Shown here one piece after another: positions 29,944-39,188 of a DNA stretch of 64,000 nucleotides. Origin of the DNA: Deinococcus sp. Leaf326 (GTDB lineage Bacteria > Deinococcota > Deinococci > Deinococcales > Deinococcaceae). A program made the translations under genes and the position numbers. Location: positions 1 to 64,000 of the forward strand of contig NZ_LMOM01000014.1 of assembly GCF_001424185.1 (NCBI RefSeq), read 5' to 3'. The notes under the pieces were generated by a model. It saw nothing but the letters and a program-made list of their open reading frames with translations. It did no database searches and had not been told where the DNA came from. Within the stretch, counting starts at the first letter, position 1; every line of letters begins with the position of its first letter.

Positions 29944-31414
29944 GGGTGTGGACTCCAGTGGCAAGGGCCAGGATGCGTTCCTCGCTGGCGTCTGCGCGGG
30001 CAAGCTCACCGGCGAGGCGGCCTTCACGCATCACGAGAATTCGGTCGCTCAGCCGCAGGACCTCGGGCAGTTCGGACGACACCATGAGCACCGCGACCCC
30101 TGACCGGGCCAGGTCGTCGATCAGGGCGTAGATGTCCGCCTTGCTCGCCACGTCGATACCGCGTGTGGGTTCGTCGATCAGCAGCAGGTCGCATCCCGCC
30201 GAAAGCCAGCGTCCCAGGATGACCTTCTGCTGGTTGCCCCCGGACAGGCGGCGGATGATCTGGTGGGGGTTGGCGGGCCGGATGCCGAGCTGCTGGATCT
30301 GCGGCTCGACCGCCCGCAGCATGTCCCGCTCCCCGACCCCGACCTTGCCCTTGGCCCAGCTCGTGAGCATCATGTTCACGCTGACCCGCGCGTCGGGCAC
30401 AATGCCCTGGTGGCGGCGGTCCTCGGCGATGAAGCCCACGCCCCGGCCCATCATGTCGGCGGGCGTGCGCCTGGACATGAGCACGCCTTCCAGTCGCACC
30501 TCTCCGCCTGTCGAGGGGTCCGCACCGTAGATGGCCCGCAAGACCTCGGTGCGGCCCGCGCCGATCAATCCCGCGAGCGTGACGACCTCTCCGGCGCGTA
30601 CCTGAAGGGACACCTCCCGAAAAACGTTGCTGCTCAGGCCCCGGACGTCCAGACGCACGGCGCCGGGCGTGCGCTCGGGCGGCGCCGTCTGGGCGACGAG
30701 TTCGCGGCCCACCATCATGGTCACGAGCTGATCCTGGGTCACGTCGCGCTGCCGGACTGTGCCGATGTAGCGGCCATCGCGCAGCACCGTCACGCGGTCG
30801 GCGAGTTCCTCGATCTCATCGAAGTGATGGCTGACGTAGATGATGCCCACGCCGCGCGCCGTGAGGTCGCGGACCACGCGGTAGAGCTGCCCGATCTCGT
30901 GGGTGGTGAGGCTGGAAGTCGGCTCGTCCATGATGATGATGCGGGCCTGGCGCGCCACGGCGCGGGCGATCTCCACCATCTGCTGCTGCGCGATGGTCAG
31001 GCGCTTGACGGGCGTCGCGGGGTGAACGTTCAGGCCGACCTGCTCCAGAAAGGGCCGCACCCGCGCCTGCATACGGCCGTAGTTCAGCAGTTCCCGGCCC
31101 TCGTTGCCCAGCAGCACGTTCTGCGCGACGCTCAGTTCCGGGATGAGGGCCAGTTCCTGGTGGATCATGGCGATGCCCTGGGCCTGCGCGTCCTTGGGAC
31201 TGCCGAGAACCACCGGAGTGCCCGCGACGCTGAGGGTCCCGCTGTCGGGGCGGTACATCCCGAACAGGGTCTTGAGCAGGGTGCTTTTGCCCGCGCCGTT
31301 TTCGCCCAGCAGCGCGTGAACCTCGCCGGCCAGCAGCGAGAAGTGCACGTCGTGCAGGACCTGAACGCCGCTGAACGACTTGTTGATGTGTTGTGCGGAC
31401 AGCAGTTCCGTCAC
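29918..31414 (-). CDS. Ribose-type sugar ABC transporter ATP-binding protein
   Basis: A 498-aa duplicated ABC ATPase (RbsA/MglA type). First half: Walker A LLGENGAGKSTLLK (~36-48), signature-like LTIAQQQMVEIARA, Walker B IIIMDEPTSSL. Second half has a degenerate Walker A (GLIGAGRTEVLRA), intact LSGGNQQKVILGRWL and LLLIDEPTRGIDV, as usual in this family. Drives sugar import with the overlapping permease and the binding protein encoded 76 bp upstream. Confidence 0.92.
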   Translation of the reverse strand: MTELLSAQHINKSFSGVQVLHDVHFSLLAGEVHALLGENGAGKSTLLKTLFGMYRPDSGTLSVAGTPVVLGSPKDAQAQGIAMIHQELALIPELSVAQNVLLGNEGRELLNYGRMQARVRPFLEQVGLNVHPATPVKRLTIAQQQMVEIARAVARQARIIIMDEPTSSLTTHEIGQLYRVVRDLTARGVGIIYVSHHFDEIEELADRVTVLRDGRYIGTVRQRDVTQDQLVTMMVGRELVAQTAPPERTPGAVRLDVRGLSSNVFREVSLQVRAGEVVTLAGLIGAGRTEVLRAIYGADPSTGGEVRLEGVLMSRRTPADMMGRGVGFIAEDRRHQGIVPDARVSVNMMLTSWAKGKVGVGERDMLRAVEPQIQQLGIRPANPHQIIRRLSGGNQQKVILGRWLSAGCDLLLIDEPTRGIDVASKADIYALIDDLARSGVAVLMVSSELPEVLRLSDRILVMREGRLAGELARADASEERILALATGVHTHAKDPAVA

Positions 31415-31490
31415 GTCGGTCTCCTGAAAAGCGTGTGATGGCAGCGGCGGGGCCGGCGTGGCCCCGGCCAGCCGGCCCCGGCCCGAACCC

Positions 31491-32489
31491 TTATTTCTTG
31501 AACTGCTCGTACTTGGCGATGCTGTCCTTCATGACCAGGGCCTGCGGCGTGGCGATCACCTTGGGCAGTTTCTGGCCGGCCAGCAGGCGCACGGCGACCT
31601 CGACGGCCACCTCGCCGGTCAGGACGGGAAAGGAATCGACCGTTCCGGTCAGCTCGCCCTTCTTGATACTGTCGTAGGCGGCGTTGATGCCGTCTGTCCC
31701 GAAGACCAGCGTCTTGCCCAGGCGGCCCGAAGCCTTGACCGCCTCGACGACGCCCAGGGCCATCGTGTCGTTGTTGCAGTAGAAGGCGGTCAGGTCGGGA
31801 TAGCGCCGCAGCAGGTCGCGGGCGGTCGAGAAGGCCTTCTGACGGTCCCAGTCGGCGGGCACGCTGGCGACAATCTTCAGGGCGGGGTTTTTGGCGAGGG
31901 TCGTTTTGAAACCCAGGGTGCGCTGCTTGGCGGCGTATACGCCCGCCTGGCCCTCGATCACGGCGACCTGCCCACCCTTGGGGAAGGTCTTGAGCAGGTA
32001 GTTCGCCACGCTCACGCCGTTGTCGTACTGGATGTTGCCGACGAAGTGCTGGGCCGTGGGTGCCACCGCGTCGTTCACGTTGATGACCAGGCTGGTCTTG
32101 TCGGCGCGCACGATGCCTGGCAGCAGGTTCACGTCGCTCTGGGGCGAGATGAGCAGGGCCTTGTAGCCCTTGCCGATCATGGTGTTCATCATGCTGAGCT
32201 GGCCGATCTGGTCACTCTCGTTGCTGGGGGCCTGGGCGTCCACCTTCACGCCGTACCTGGCCGCGCCCTTCAGGTAGCCCGTGCGCAGCAGCTGCCAGTA
32301 TTCGTTGGACAGTGCCTTCATGACTCCGCCGACCTGAACGCCCGAGGTGGGTTTGGGCACAGCGCCGAACTGCTTGACGAGCTGGTCGGAGGCCACGCGG
32401 CTCTTTTCGGTATCGGGCGAAAAGGTCTGGGCGGCGGCGGCGCCGGCGAGCAGAACGGTCAGGATGGGCAGCAGTTTCTGGGTCTTCAT
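31491..32489 (-). CDS. Sugar ABC transporter substrate-binding protein
   Basis: A 332-aa periplasmic-type binding protein (RbsB/peripla_BP_4). Signal peptide MKTQKLLPILTVLLAGAAAAQT with a likely AxA cleavage. Family segments: LSNEYWQLLRTGYLKGAARYGVKVDAQ, LISPQSDVNLLPGIVRA, YCNNDTMALGVVEAVKASG and VFGTDGINAAYDSIKKGELTGTVDS. Captures a sugar for the downstream ATPase-permease; substrate probably a pentose or related sugar but not determinable. Confidence 0.9.
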   Translation of the reverse strand: MKTQKLLPILTVLLAGAAAAQTFSPDTEKSRVASDQLVKQFGAVPKPTSGVQVGGVMKALSNEYWQLLRTGYLKGAARYGVKVDAQAPSNESDQIGQLSMMNTMIGKGYKALLISPQSDVNLLPGIVRADKTSLVINVNDAVAPTAQHFVGNIQYDNGVSVANYLLKTFPKGGQVAVIEGQAGVYAAKQRTLGFKTTLAKNPALKIVASVPADWDRQKAFSTARDLLRRYPDLTAFYCNNDTMALGVVEAVKASGRLGKTLVFGTDGINAAYDSIKKGELTGTVDSFPVLTGEVAVEVAVRLLAGQKLPKVIATPQALVMKDSIAKYEQFKK

Positions 32490-32553
32490 GGTGGGTCTCC
32501 TCAGTGGAACGGGCGAAGGGGTCAGAGAAACGGTGGCGGCTGGCCGGCGTGGT

Positions 32554-33432
32554 TCAGGCCGGCGAAGACAGAAGGTGTTTGTGTAGCTGCTGGACGAATT
32601 GAGCTGCCGAGGCGACCGCGTGTTCCAGGGCCTGGGTCAGCCCCTCACCGCAGGCCAGACGCGCCGCAAGGACGCCGACGAAGTGGTCGCCTGCTCCGTG
32701 GGTTGAGCGCGCCTCAACGCGGGGCGCCGGGAGGTCGAGGGTGAGTTCTCCCTGTTCGTACAGCAGAACCCCACCTGCGCCCAGGGTCACGACAACGCTG
32801 GAATGGCCCGAGTCCAGGTGGGTGGGCCGCGTCTGGGGGTCGGTGCCTGTCCAGGCCTGCGCCTCCACAGCATTCACGACCACGTGGTCGGCCAGGGGAA
32901 CCAGGTCGCGGTGACTGTCCAGCCACGGCGCGGCGTTCAGGAGGGTCGGCACGCCCGCAGTGCGCGCCGCCGTTAGCACCTCGCGCAGAACCCCGGCGGA
33001 GGTCTCCCATTGACAGACGAGCAGGTCGGGCGCGGTCCGCAGCGCCTCCAGCACAGCCCCGGCGCTCAGGTCGGCGTTGGCTCCGGGCGATACGACACCC
33101 ACGTTCTCCCCAGCCGCGTCGAGCAGGGCCACGCTGCTGCCGGTCGGCAGGAGGGCGCTCCACTCCAGTGCGGCCGTGACACCCTGAGTCTCCAGATACT
33201 GTTGGGCTTGGCGCCCGTCGTTGTCCTGGCCCAGGCAGGCGACCAGAATGGACCCCACCTGACTGGTGCCCGCTGCGGCCAATGCCTGATTGGCGGCCTT
33301 GCCCCCGAGCTGGCTCCAGCCCTCCTGCGCGATGACCGTCTCGCCGGGCGCCGGCAGGGCGGCGAGGCGCAGCATCCGGTCCAGATGGACGCTGCCGACA
33401 AACGTCACCTGCGGCCGCGCTGTCTCAGGCAT
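32554..33432 (-). CDS. PfkB family carbohydrate kinase (ribokinase-like)
   Basis: A 292-aa ribokinase-fold sugar kinase. Visible are the N-terminal FVGSVHLDRMLRLAALPAPGETV, the GGKAANQALAAA motif (~38-50) and the C-terminal catalytic signature RSTHGAGDHFVGVLAA, where the Asp of GAGDxF is the general base. It would phosphorylate the imported sugar. Its ATG overlaps the upstream isomerase gene by 8 bp. Confidence 0.9.
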   Translation of the reverse strand: MPETARPQVTFVGSVHLDRMLRLAALPAPGETVIAQEGWSQLGGKAANQALAAAGTSQVGSILVACLGQDNDGRQAQQYLETQGVTAALEWSALLPTGSSVALLDAAGENVGVVSPGANADLSAGAVLEALRTAPDLLVCQWETSAGVLREVLTAARTAGVPTLLNAAPWLDSHRDLVPLADHVVVNAVEAQAWTGTDPQTRPTHLDSGHSSVVVTLGAGGVLLYEQGELTLDLPAPRVEARSTHGAGDHFVGVLAARLACGEGLTQALEHAVASAAQFVQQLHKHLLSSPA

Positions 33433-34390
33433 GAACCCGTTCCGGAAACAGCAGGCGGTCGATGACCCGCGTCACGTTGAAGGCGTCATGGCCGTGACCG
33501 AGGTCCGGGTCGGTCGCCAGCTCACGCGCGACCTGTAGCAGGCGCTCGGTGATGCGGATGTTCCACTCGCATTCGCGTACCGGGTCTTCGCGCATAGGAA
33601 AAGTGTCGAAGTAGATGGTCCCCGGATATCTACTGCGTTCGAGCAGCATGAGCAGTTCGAGCGTCGTGATGAGACTGGTCGTGCCGACCATCAGGCCGTC
33701 GTCCTGGCGGCCGTACCCGTCGTTGAGATGCACGCCGAACAGTTTGTCGTGCCGCAGTGCCAGGGCGGCGGCTTTCGGTGCGTGTTCGTTCGCCATCTGC
33801 GCGTGGCAGTAGTCCAGGACGACGCCCAGATTGTCGGCGCCGACCTCGTTGACCACCAGCAGTGCCTCGCCCATGTTGCCAATGAACGAATACTTGCGGG
33901 GCTCCCAGGGCTTGTATTCGAGCCCGACGCGCATTCCCGGGTTGTGGGCGGCCACCTGCGCGAATCCGTCCACGGTGTGCGCGAACATGCGCTCGTAGCT
34001 GTCCTGGAAGGGGTAGTCGAAGCCGTCGAAGCCTGGCCAGATGATGACGTGGTTACCGCCGAGCTCGGCGCAGGCGTCCAGTGCCTGACAGCTCAGGTCG
34101 GTGGCCGCCCGGCGCACGGTGGCGTCGGGGTGAGTGAATCCGCCGTCCCCGAAGGTGTCTGCGGGGTAGCGGACATTCAGGCTGTCGACGCCCAGCCCCA
34201 GCGCCTCGATGGTCTGCTTGGTTTCGCGCAGGTTGGAGAGCGAGAAGTGTTCGGGAAAGTTGAGGCTCAGCGAACTGAGGCCCTGAATGCGCGCTGCGCG
34301 CTTCAGAAGCTCGGGGGTACGGATGGGTCCAGGCGAGAAATACAGCTCGGGGCGCGCCTTGAGAGAGTTGAGGCGGGTGGCGTACAGCAT
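33425..34390 (-). CDS. Sugar phosphate isomerase/epimerase (TIM barrel)
   Basis: A 321-aa AP-endonuclease-2-like TIM-barrel isomerase. Metal-ligand style motifs: GGNHVIIWPGFDG, RVGLEYKPWEPRKYSFIG (Glu), VVLDYCHAQMANEH (Asp/His), GVHLNDGYGRQDDG and TIYFDTFP. First gene of the ABC-kinase operon; ATG at 34390 with AGGAGG immediately upstream, so the longer frame to 34423 is rejected. It probably interconverts the imported sugar or its phosphate before glycolysis or the pentose phosphate pathway. Confidence 0.86.
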   Translation of the reverse strand: MLYATRLNSLKARPELYFSPGPIRTPELLKRAARIQGLSSLSLNFPEHFSLSNLRETKQTIEALGLGVDSLNVRYPADTFGDGGFTHPDATVRRAATDLSCQALDACAELGGNHVIIWPGFDGFDYPFQDSYERMFAHTVDGFAQVAAHNPGMRVGLEYKPWEPRKYSFIGNMGEALLVVNEVGADNLGVVLDYCHAQMANEHAPKAAALALRHDKLFGVHLNDGYGRQDDGLMVGTTSLITTLELLMLLERSRYPGTIYFDTFPMREDPVRECEWNIRITERLLQVARELATDPDLGHGHDAFNVTRVIDRLLFPERVHA

Positions 34391-34447
34391 GGCACCTCCT
34401 GAATGGCTCTGTTGCTCATTCATGCGTGTTTGTGAATATGTACCGTC

Positions 34448-34504
34448 ACTATAGGTGGGTCATCAAGAGCATGTCAAGCGAATATGATTGTTCGATCAGA
34501 AACA
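34448..34504 (-). promoter_or_regulatory. Promoter and candidate DeoR operator of the sugar ABC operon
   Basis: On the minus strand TTGACA (34477-34472), 18-bp spacer and TATAGT (34453-34448) form a near-consensus promoter about 58 nt before the isomerase ATG. Just upstream, TGTTCGATCAGAAACA (34489-34504) has TGTT/AACA half-site symmetry and could be bound by the DeoR protein. The rest of the 329-bp gap to the MFS gene has no gene. Confidence 0.65.
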
Positions 34505-34622
34505 TGCATAAATTGAGTATTGCTGGAGCGACCGTGAGGTTTGGGTTGTGCCGCCAACGCAGAGTCTGTCCTTCTGAACCAGGAAGGCCAGTCTGCCTGC
34601 CCTCGGTTACATAGGGAAGCCG

Positions 34623-34646
34623 ACCGGACTGGAACCAGCGTCCGGT
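34623..34646 (-). terminator. Hairpin downstream of MFS transporter gene
   Basis: ACCGGAC (34623-34629) pairs with GTCCGGT (34640-34646), with an additional TGG/CCA pairing inside. It lies 75 nt after the MFS stop. No T-run, so terminator function is tentative. Confidence 0.35.
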
Positions 34647-34719
34647 TAGCGAGATGTGCTTGGAATACGTTGCCAGACGGGCTCAGATACCGCTGGTCAT
34701 GAGCAGAATGCGGCCGGGA

Positions 34720-36114
34720 TCAGGAACTGCGCTCAGACGCGGCGCGGCGTGCGGCCAGTTCCCGGCGCATGGCCCGGAGTCTCTCGCCGCGCAGGGGATA
34801 GAACCACAGCAGCACGAAGGCCAGCGCCGCGCCGACCAGCGGCGGAACACTCATGAACAGCCGAAACCCCTGCGCGACCGTCTCGGGCTGCGCGGCGAGG
34901 CTGGGGTCGTACCCGTAGCGGTGCGAGACCCAGCCGAACAGGACGGCGGTCACCCCTCCACTCAGGGTGATGATCAGACCCGAAAGACCGTAGTACGCGC
35001 CCTCCTGCCGCTGTCCGCTGCGGAGCTCGGCCTCGTCGATCACGTCGGCCATGATCACGTCGCCCATCAGGATCATGCCCGAAAGGCCTGCGCCGAACAG
35101 CACAGTAGTAAGCACGGCTCCTGCCACGCTGCCCACCCAGAGCAGGGGCACAACCGCCAGCCCGCTGACCGCGAAGGCCGCGAGCAGGGTGGTCCGGGCT
35201 CCGTAGGGCTGTGCCACGAAGCGGTGCCAGGGCCACAGACAGAGGCCCGCCGTCACGAAGGCTGTCGCCAACAGCAGTGAGGTGACGGCGCCGCCTGGCT
35301 CGTCCAGGCTGTACTTGACATAAAAGCCCATGCCGCTGGCGAGTACCCCGGTCGCCAGAAAGCGCATGGTCTGGGCCGCCACCACCGTCAGAAAGCTCCG
35401 GTTGGTGAAGGTGAGGCGCAGCAGGGCCAACAGTGGCATCAACGGCGCGGCGTTGGCCTGCGGGCGCTCGAACAGTGGGCGCAGGTTGCCGTAGACCAGG
35501 GCAGCACACAGGAGGGCCAGCCCGGCGCCTACTGCGCCCCAGCCCAGGCGCGCGGCGAGCAGGGGCGGGAACGCCAGTCCCAATAGCAGACCGACCACCT
35601 GCACCGCGTTCATGCGTACGGCCACATCGCTGCGTTCGGCAAAACTGCGGAACATCTCGGGCAGCAGGCCCAGGTAGGCGGTGCCCAGCATGGTGCTGGC
35701 AGTCTCCCAGAGCAGCCACGTTGCGGCGAAGTAGAGCAGAAGCTCTGCCGGCCGTTCGCCCGAAAATGGCGCGTTGAACATGAGGGCCAGCCCCAGCATG
35801 GCGGGCAGCGTCGCCAGCCACAGGTAGGGTAAGCGGCGGCCCCAGCGGCTGCGTGTGCGGTCGGACAGGTGGCCGATGAGCGGGTTGTCGACGGCGTTGT
35901 AGACCGCGAACGCCGACATCAGCGCCGCGAACTTTACCGGGTCCAGCCGCAGGTGATCGACATAGTAGAGCAGCAAAAAACTCGACAGCTGCGCCGGAAT
36001 GACCAGCCCGAGATTCAGCAGGGCATATCGCCAGCGCACGGCCGAGGAGGTCGGCGCTTCAGATTCCGGCCGGGTGGCTGGGGGGGCGGTCAGAGAGGTC
36101 GCGCCGTTGTCCAC
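34720..36114 (-). CDS. MFS transporter, GPH (glycoside-pentoside-hexuronide) type
   Basis: A 464-aa membrane protein with about 12 hydrophobic helices. The GPH-type segment NAVDNPLIGHLSDRTRSRWGRRLPYLW (~65-92), with charged RSRWGRR loop, and GDVIMADVIDEAELRSGQRQEGAYYGLSGLI (~345-375) point to sugar:cation symport. The GTG at 36114 is preferred: it lies 6 nt after TACGTT and the frame upstream is not membrane-like. It stands alone between two operons and may import an oligosaccharide released by the GH26/GH16 enzymes (inference). Confidence 0.83.
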   Translation of the reverse strand: MDNGATSLTAPPATRPESEAPTSSAVRWRYALLNLGLVIPAQLSSFLLLYYVDHLRLDPVKFAALMSAFAVYNAVDNPLIGHLSDRTRSRWGRRLPYLWLATLPAMLGLALMFNAPFSGERPAELLLYFAATWLLWETASTMLGTAYLGLLPEMFRSFAERSDVAVRMNAVQVVGLLLGLAFPPLLAARLGWGAVGAGLALLCAALVYGNLRPLFERPQANAAPLMPLLALLRLTFTNRSFLTVVAAQTMRFLATGVLASGMGFYVKYSLDEPGGAVTSLLLATAFVTAGLCLWPWHRFVAQPYGARTTLLAAFAVSGLAVVPLLWVGSVAGAVLTTVLFGAGLSGMILMGDVIMADVIDEAELRSGQRQEGAYYGLSGLIITLSGGVTAVLFGWVSHRYGYDPSLAAQPETVAQGFRLFMSVPPLVGAALAFVLLWFYPLRGERLRAMRRELAARRAASERSS

Positions 36115-36120
36115 ACCTTC

Positions 36121-36126
36121 AACGTA
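36121..36126 (-). promoter_or_regulatory. -10 element for leaderless MFS gene
   Basis: TACGTT on the minus strand, 6 nt, then GTG at 36114. Confidence 0.4.
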
Positions 36127-36322
36127 GAGCAGACGCCGTGATCTAGCTACATGATATGAGGTCCGGGTGGCTTGCCAGGTCTGGGAAGCCCGAGTACCTA
36201 CCCAGACCTGGCCGGCTGATGACACGGCTGCCCTGGCCCAGGTGTAGCGCGTCGAGCCTACTCTATGCGGATCGGGGGAACGCTGGACTCCCCGATTCGG
36301 CCACGTGCCTGGGAGCCGTCGC

Positions 36323-38851
36323 CTATCGGGGCAGCGTGAAGGCGAACGTGGCGCCCCCATCCACCTCTCCGCTGGCCCAGACCTCCCCACCGTGCCTCAG
36401 CACGATCCGGCGCACGGTCGCCAGGCCCACCCCCGTTCCGGCGAACTGCTGCTGGGTATGCAGGCGCTGAAACGCCCCGAAGAGTTTGTTGGCATACCGG
36501 GGATCGAATCCGGCGCCCGTGTCCTGCACGAAGATGGCCCATTCCTGGGGGCGTTCCTCGGCCCAGATGCGGATGGTCAGGGGCCGGTCCGCGAGCGCGA
36601 ACTTGACCGCGTTGCTCAGGAGATTGGTCAGGACCTGTTGCAGGGTGGCTGCGTCCGCCTGTACCGTCGGCAGCGGGCCGATCTGCCATTCAACCCTCTG
36701 GTCCGGGAATTCAAGAAGGACGTCCTGCTGCGCCTGGCTCACCAGGGCTGGCAGCGGGACCGGCCCCACCTGCAACTCGACGCGGCCAGCACGGGACAGC
36801 ACCAGCATGGCGTCAATCATGGCCGTCATGCGGTCGGCGGCGCCCGACACGATCCCCAGGTGGTGCACGACCTTGTCCTCCTGCCGGCGTGCATACGCCT
36901 TGAGGGCCATCTCCGTAAAACCCTTGACATGCCGCACGGGTGTCCGCAGGTCGTGGGAGGCGCTATACGCGAAGGCCTCAAGTTCGGCGTTCGAATTCTG
37001 AAGCTCGGCATTCGTCCGGGCCACAGCCTCGATGCTCTGGGCACGTTCCAGGACCAGTCCCAGACTATAGATGGCCGTTTCCAGCACGGCCCTGTCCATG
37101 GGGGTCCAGGTCCGTTGGTCGAATAGGCCGATGGCCAGCATGCCGATCGGCTGGTCATGCATCCTCACCTGAAAGGCTGTCGCTGCCTGAACATGCCGGA
37201 TCATCTCGGCCGGTGTGTCCGCGCCCTGGGCATAGTTGTCCTGATAGTTGGGCACGCCGGTCAGCCAGGTACTGTGCAGAGCGGGCGCCTCCAGCGGCAG
37301 ACCGTGGGCGTCCACGAACGCCTGGAGTGCCGGGTCACCGATGTCGCCCACCTGGGATTTCAGCTGCCAGCGGTCGTCACCCACCTCCCAATACAGGGCG
37401 TACCCGGGGGTCAGGAGCGAGAGCATGATCTCCTGCGCGCGGCGCACCAGGGCGTAGCGGTTGGTCTCCCCGGCCAGGTCACGCGACATCACAGCGAACG
37501 CCGAGAGGGCCAGGCTACGGCGCTCGGCCTCGTCGCGCTGCACCTGCACCTGCCGGGCCGAAGAAATTCGGTCGTACAGCAGAGAAAAGCTGCGGCCCAG
37601 CGCACGGATGATGGACCGTTGGGCCTCGGTCCACTGCGCGGCCGTCTGAAGCCCTACGGTCAGGATGGCCCGCACCTCTCCATCCTGCACGGTGGGCCAG
37701 ATGGCCGCCGCCTGGTAGCTTCCGCTGTGGGCGATGCCCTGCTCCTCCTCTGTCAAGTCATCGACGAATACGGGCTGAAGCGTTTCGAGCATCCGTGCAG
37801 AGATTGGCGCGTTCAGCGGCAGGCCCCGCTGCAGGGTGGTCAGGAGCTCCGGGGAGACGTCGGGGGTCCAGCTGCGCGGCTGCCAGACCGGACCCTCGCG
37901 CTCGTAGAACAGAGCCGTGACCCCCGGAATCACGGCGCGGAGCGTGTCGAGAACCAGTCGGCCGAGTTCATCCATGTCTTGGGTCTGGCTAGCATTTTCC
38001 GTGAAGGTCACGAATGTCTGGAGGGCCGCCGTACGCTCCGCGATCACCTGTTCCAGCCGCGCGCTCTCGCTCCGCAGGGCCTGTTCCTGCATCTGGAACG
38101 GCCTGAGGTCGAGGGCGTAGCCCATGACCTGCCGCTCGTCGAAGGAAGCGAGGGTCGCCTCGACCGGGACACGCTCTCCCCTAGCGTTGACAAGTTCCTT
38201 GTGGTAACTGATCGCCTCCCCCTGCGCGAGAGCCTGCCCAAACAGCTTCTCTTCTACGGCGTTGTACTCCGGGGGAGTGATAGCCTGCCAGTCAAGCTCG
38301 CCGGCTTCGAAGGCCGCGCGTGTCTGCCCGGTCAGGCGCAGCCAGGCGTCGTTGACCTGGCTGAGCTGGCCGTCCAGCGAACCGACCGCCATGGCGACCG
38401 GGCTGATGGCAACCATCCGCCGGAACAGGGCCTCGCTGGCCTGAAGCCGGCCGAACAGTTCGCAGCGGTCCAGTGCCAGCGCCGTATGGGCGGCCAAAGT
38501 GGACAGGAAATGACGCTCCTCAGGCGTGAAGGTATGCGGCTGCTTGAAATCCAGAATCAGGACCCCCAGGGCACGCTCACCCAGCAGCAGAGGCACGACG
38601 GCCGTTGCGGTGGCGGCGATCCCGCCTGTTTCTTTCTCGAAGAACGGGTAGGCCGCCCGGAGATCGCCTGCATTTTCGAACAACAGAGTCCGGCATCCGG
38701 TCACCGCTTCCCCAGTGGGGGTGGCCGGAATCAGGGGACCGCTGCGCCATAGCGGCTGCTCTTCCTGTCCCTGCGTCGCGCAGACCTCAAGGCGATGGGT
38801 CTCTGGGTTCAGCAGAAGAATCACCCCGGCCAGTGCGTCCAGGGCCGTCAC
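36323..38851 (-). CDS. GAF/PAS sensor histidine kinase (N-terminus interrupted by in-frame stop)
   Basis: An 842-codon frame beginning at a GTG. Domain order: GAF (~1-130), PAS (~137-250, LFRRMVAISPVAMAVGSLDGQLSQVNDAWLRLTGQ), coiled linker, GAF (~285-430), GAF (~455-615), HisKA with H-box ASHDLRTPVRHVKGF (His ~634) and HATPase (QVLTNLLSNAVKFA; DTGAGFDPRYANKLF; GTGVGLATVRRIV). A soluble sensor kinase of the phytochrome-like branch but without the chromophore Cys region visible. The natural start seems to be an ATG at 38968, but codon 26 of that frame is TAG (38891-38893), so the first GAF lacks its leading helix unless translation restarts. No response regulator is adjacent. Confidence 0.82.
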   Translation of the reverse strand: MTALDALAGVILLLNPETHRLEVCATQGQEEQPLWRSGPLIPATPTGEAVTGCRTLLFENAGDLRAAYPFFEKETGGIAATATAVVPLLLGERALGVLILDFKQPHTFTPEERHFLSTLAAHTALALDRCELFGRLQASEALFRRMVAISPVAMAVGSLDGQLSQVNDAWLRLTGQTRAAFEAGELDWQAITPPEYNAVEEKLFGQALAQGEAISYHKELVNARGERVPVEATLASFDERQVMGYALDLRPFQMQEQALRSESARLEQVIAERTAALQTFVTFTENASQTQDMDELGRLVLDTLRAVIPGVTALFYEREGPVWQPRSWTPDVSPELLTTLQRGLPLNAPISARMLETLQPVFVDDLTEEEQGIAHSGSYQAAAIWPTVQDGEVRAILTVGLQTAAQWTEAQRSIIRALGRSFSLLYDRISSARQVQVQRDEAERRSLALSAFAVMSRDLAGETNRYALVRRAQEIMLSLLTPGYALYWEVGDDRWQLKSQVGDIGDPALQAFVDAHGLPLEAPALHSTWLTGVPNYQDNYAQGADTPAEMIRHVQAATAFQVRMHDQPIGMLAIGLFDQRTWTPMDRAVLETAIYSLGLVLERAQSIEAVARTNAELQNSNAELEAFAYSASHDLRTPVRHVKGFTEMALKAYARRQEDKVVHHLGIVSGAADRMTAMIDAMLVLSRAGRVELQVGPVPLPALVSQAQQDVLLEFPDQRVEWQIGPLPTVQADAATLQQVLTNLLSNAVKFALADRPLTIRIWAEERPQEWAIFVQDTGAGFDPRYANKLFGAFQRLHTQQQFAGTGVGLATVRRIVLRHGGEVWASGEVDGGATFAFTLPR

Positions 38852-38968
38852 GGCCGGCGCGAGGGCAGCCGAGAGAACGTCTGGCTGGGTCTACGCGGCG
38901 GCCAGGGTCGCCGTGAGACGTTGGAGAAGGGCGCTTTGCGGCGCAGTGACCGCAAAAGACTCAGTCAT
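38852..38968 (-). pseudogene. Detached N-terminal 5' end of the histidine kinase (premature TAG)
   Basis: Reading from ATG 38968 in the same frame as the kinase gives MTESFAVTAPQSALLQRL then TATLAAA, a TAG at 38891-38893, and TQPDVLSAALAPA running straight into the kinase frame. The stretch reads like a normal GAF-leading helix, so a single base change (for example from GAG or CAG) would restore a continuous 880-residue kinase. TATACT lies 7 nt before the ATG. Confidence 0.6.
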
Positions 38969-38975
38969 GTTCAGG

Positions 38976-38981
38976 AGTATA
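38976..38981 (-). promoter_or_regulatory. -10 element of histidine kinase gene
   Basis: TATACT on the minus strand, 7 nt before the ATG at 38968; the promoter supports the upstream start even though the frame is then interrupted. Confidence 0.5.
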
Positions 38982-39061
38982 GGTGGCCTGTTCGGCGTAC
39001 CGGACCGCTGGGCTTCATCTTTTGGCTATGCCCGCCGGGTCCAAGGAGACTCCACCTTTCC

Positions 39062-39092
39062 TACCGGTAAGGGGTAGTCTTACCGGTAAGAC
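39062..39092. promoter_or_regulatory. parS-like palindromes downstream of parB
   Basis: A perfect 16-bp palindrome GTCTTACCGGTAAGAC lies at 39077-39092, with a second partial copy sharing the TACCGGTAA core at 39062-39070 (centres 19 bp apart). A sister site with the same arms occurs at 40853-40868 before parA. Placement around parAB makes these the leading centromere (parS) candidates; binding is not shown. Confidence 0.6.
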
Positions 39093-39188
39093 CGATCGCC
39101 TGAAATCAGTCTCGGGCTTTGCCGGTCCGCTGCTGGACCTTCGTAGCGTCCTGAATACCCGTAACCCACCGCACCTGGTTCGACCCTC

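Noticed and set aside
37157..38752. 531-aa plus-strand frame opposite the histidine kinase
   Set aside because: Antisense shadow of kinase domains that have all their motifs.
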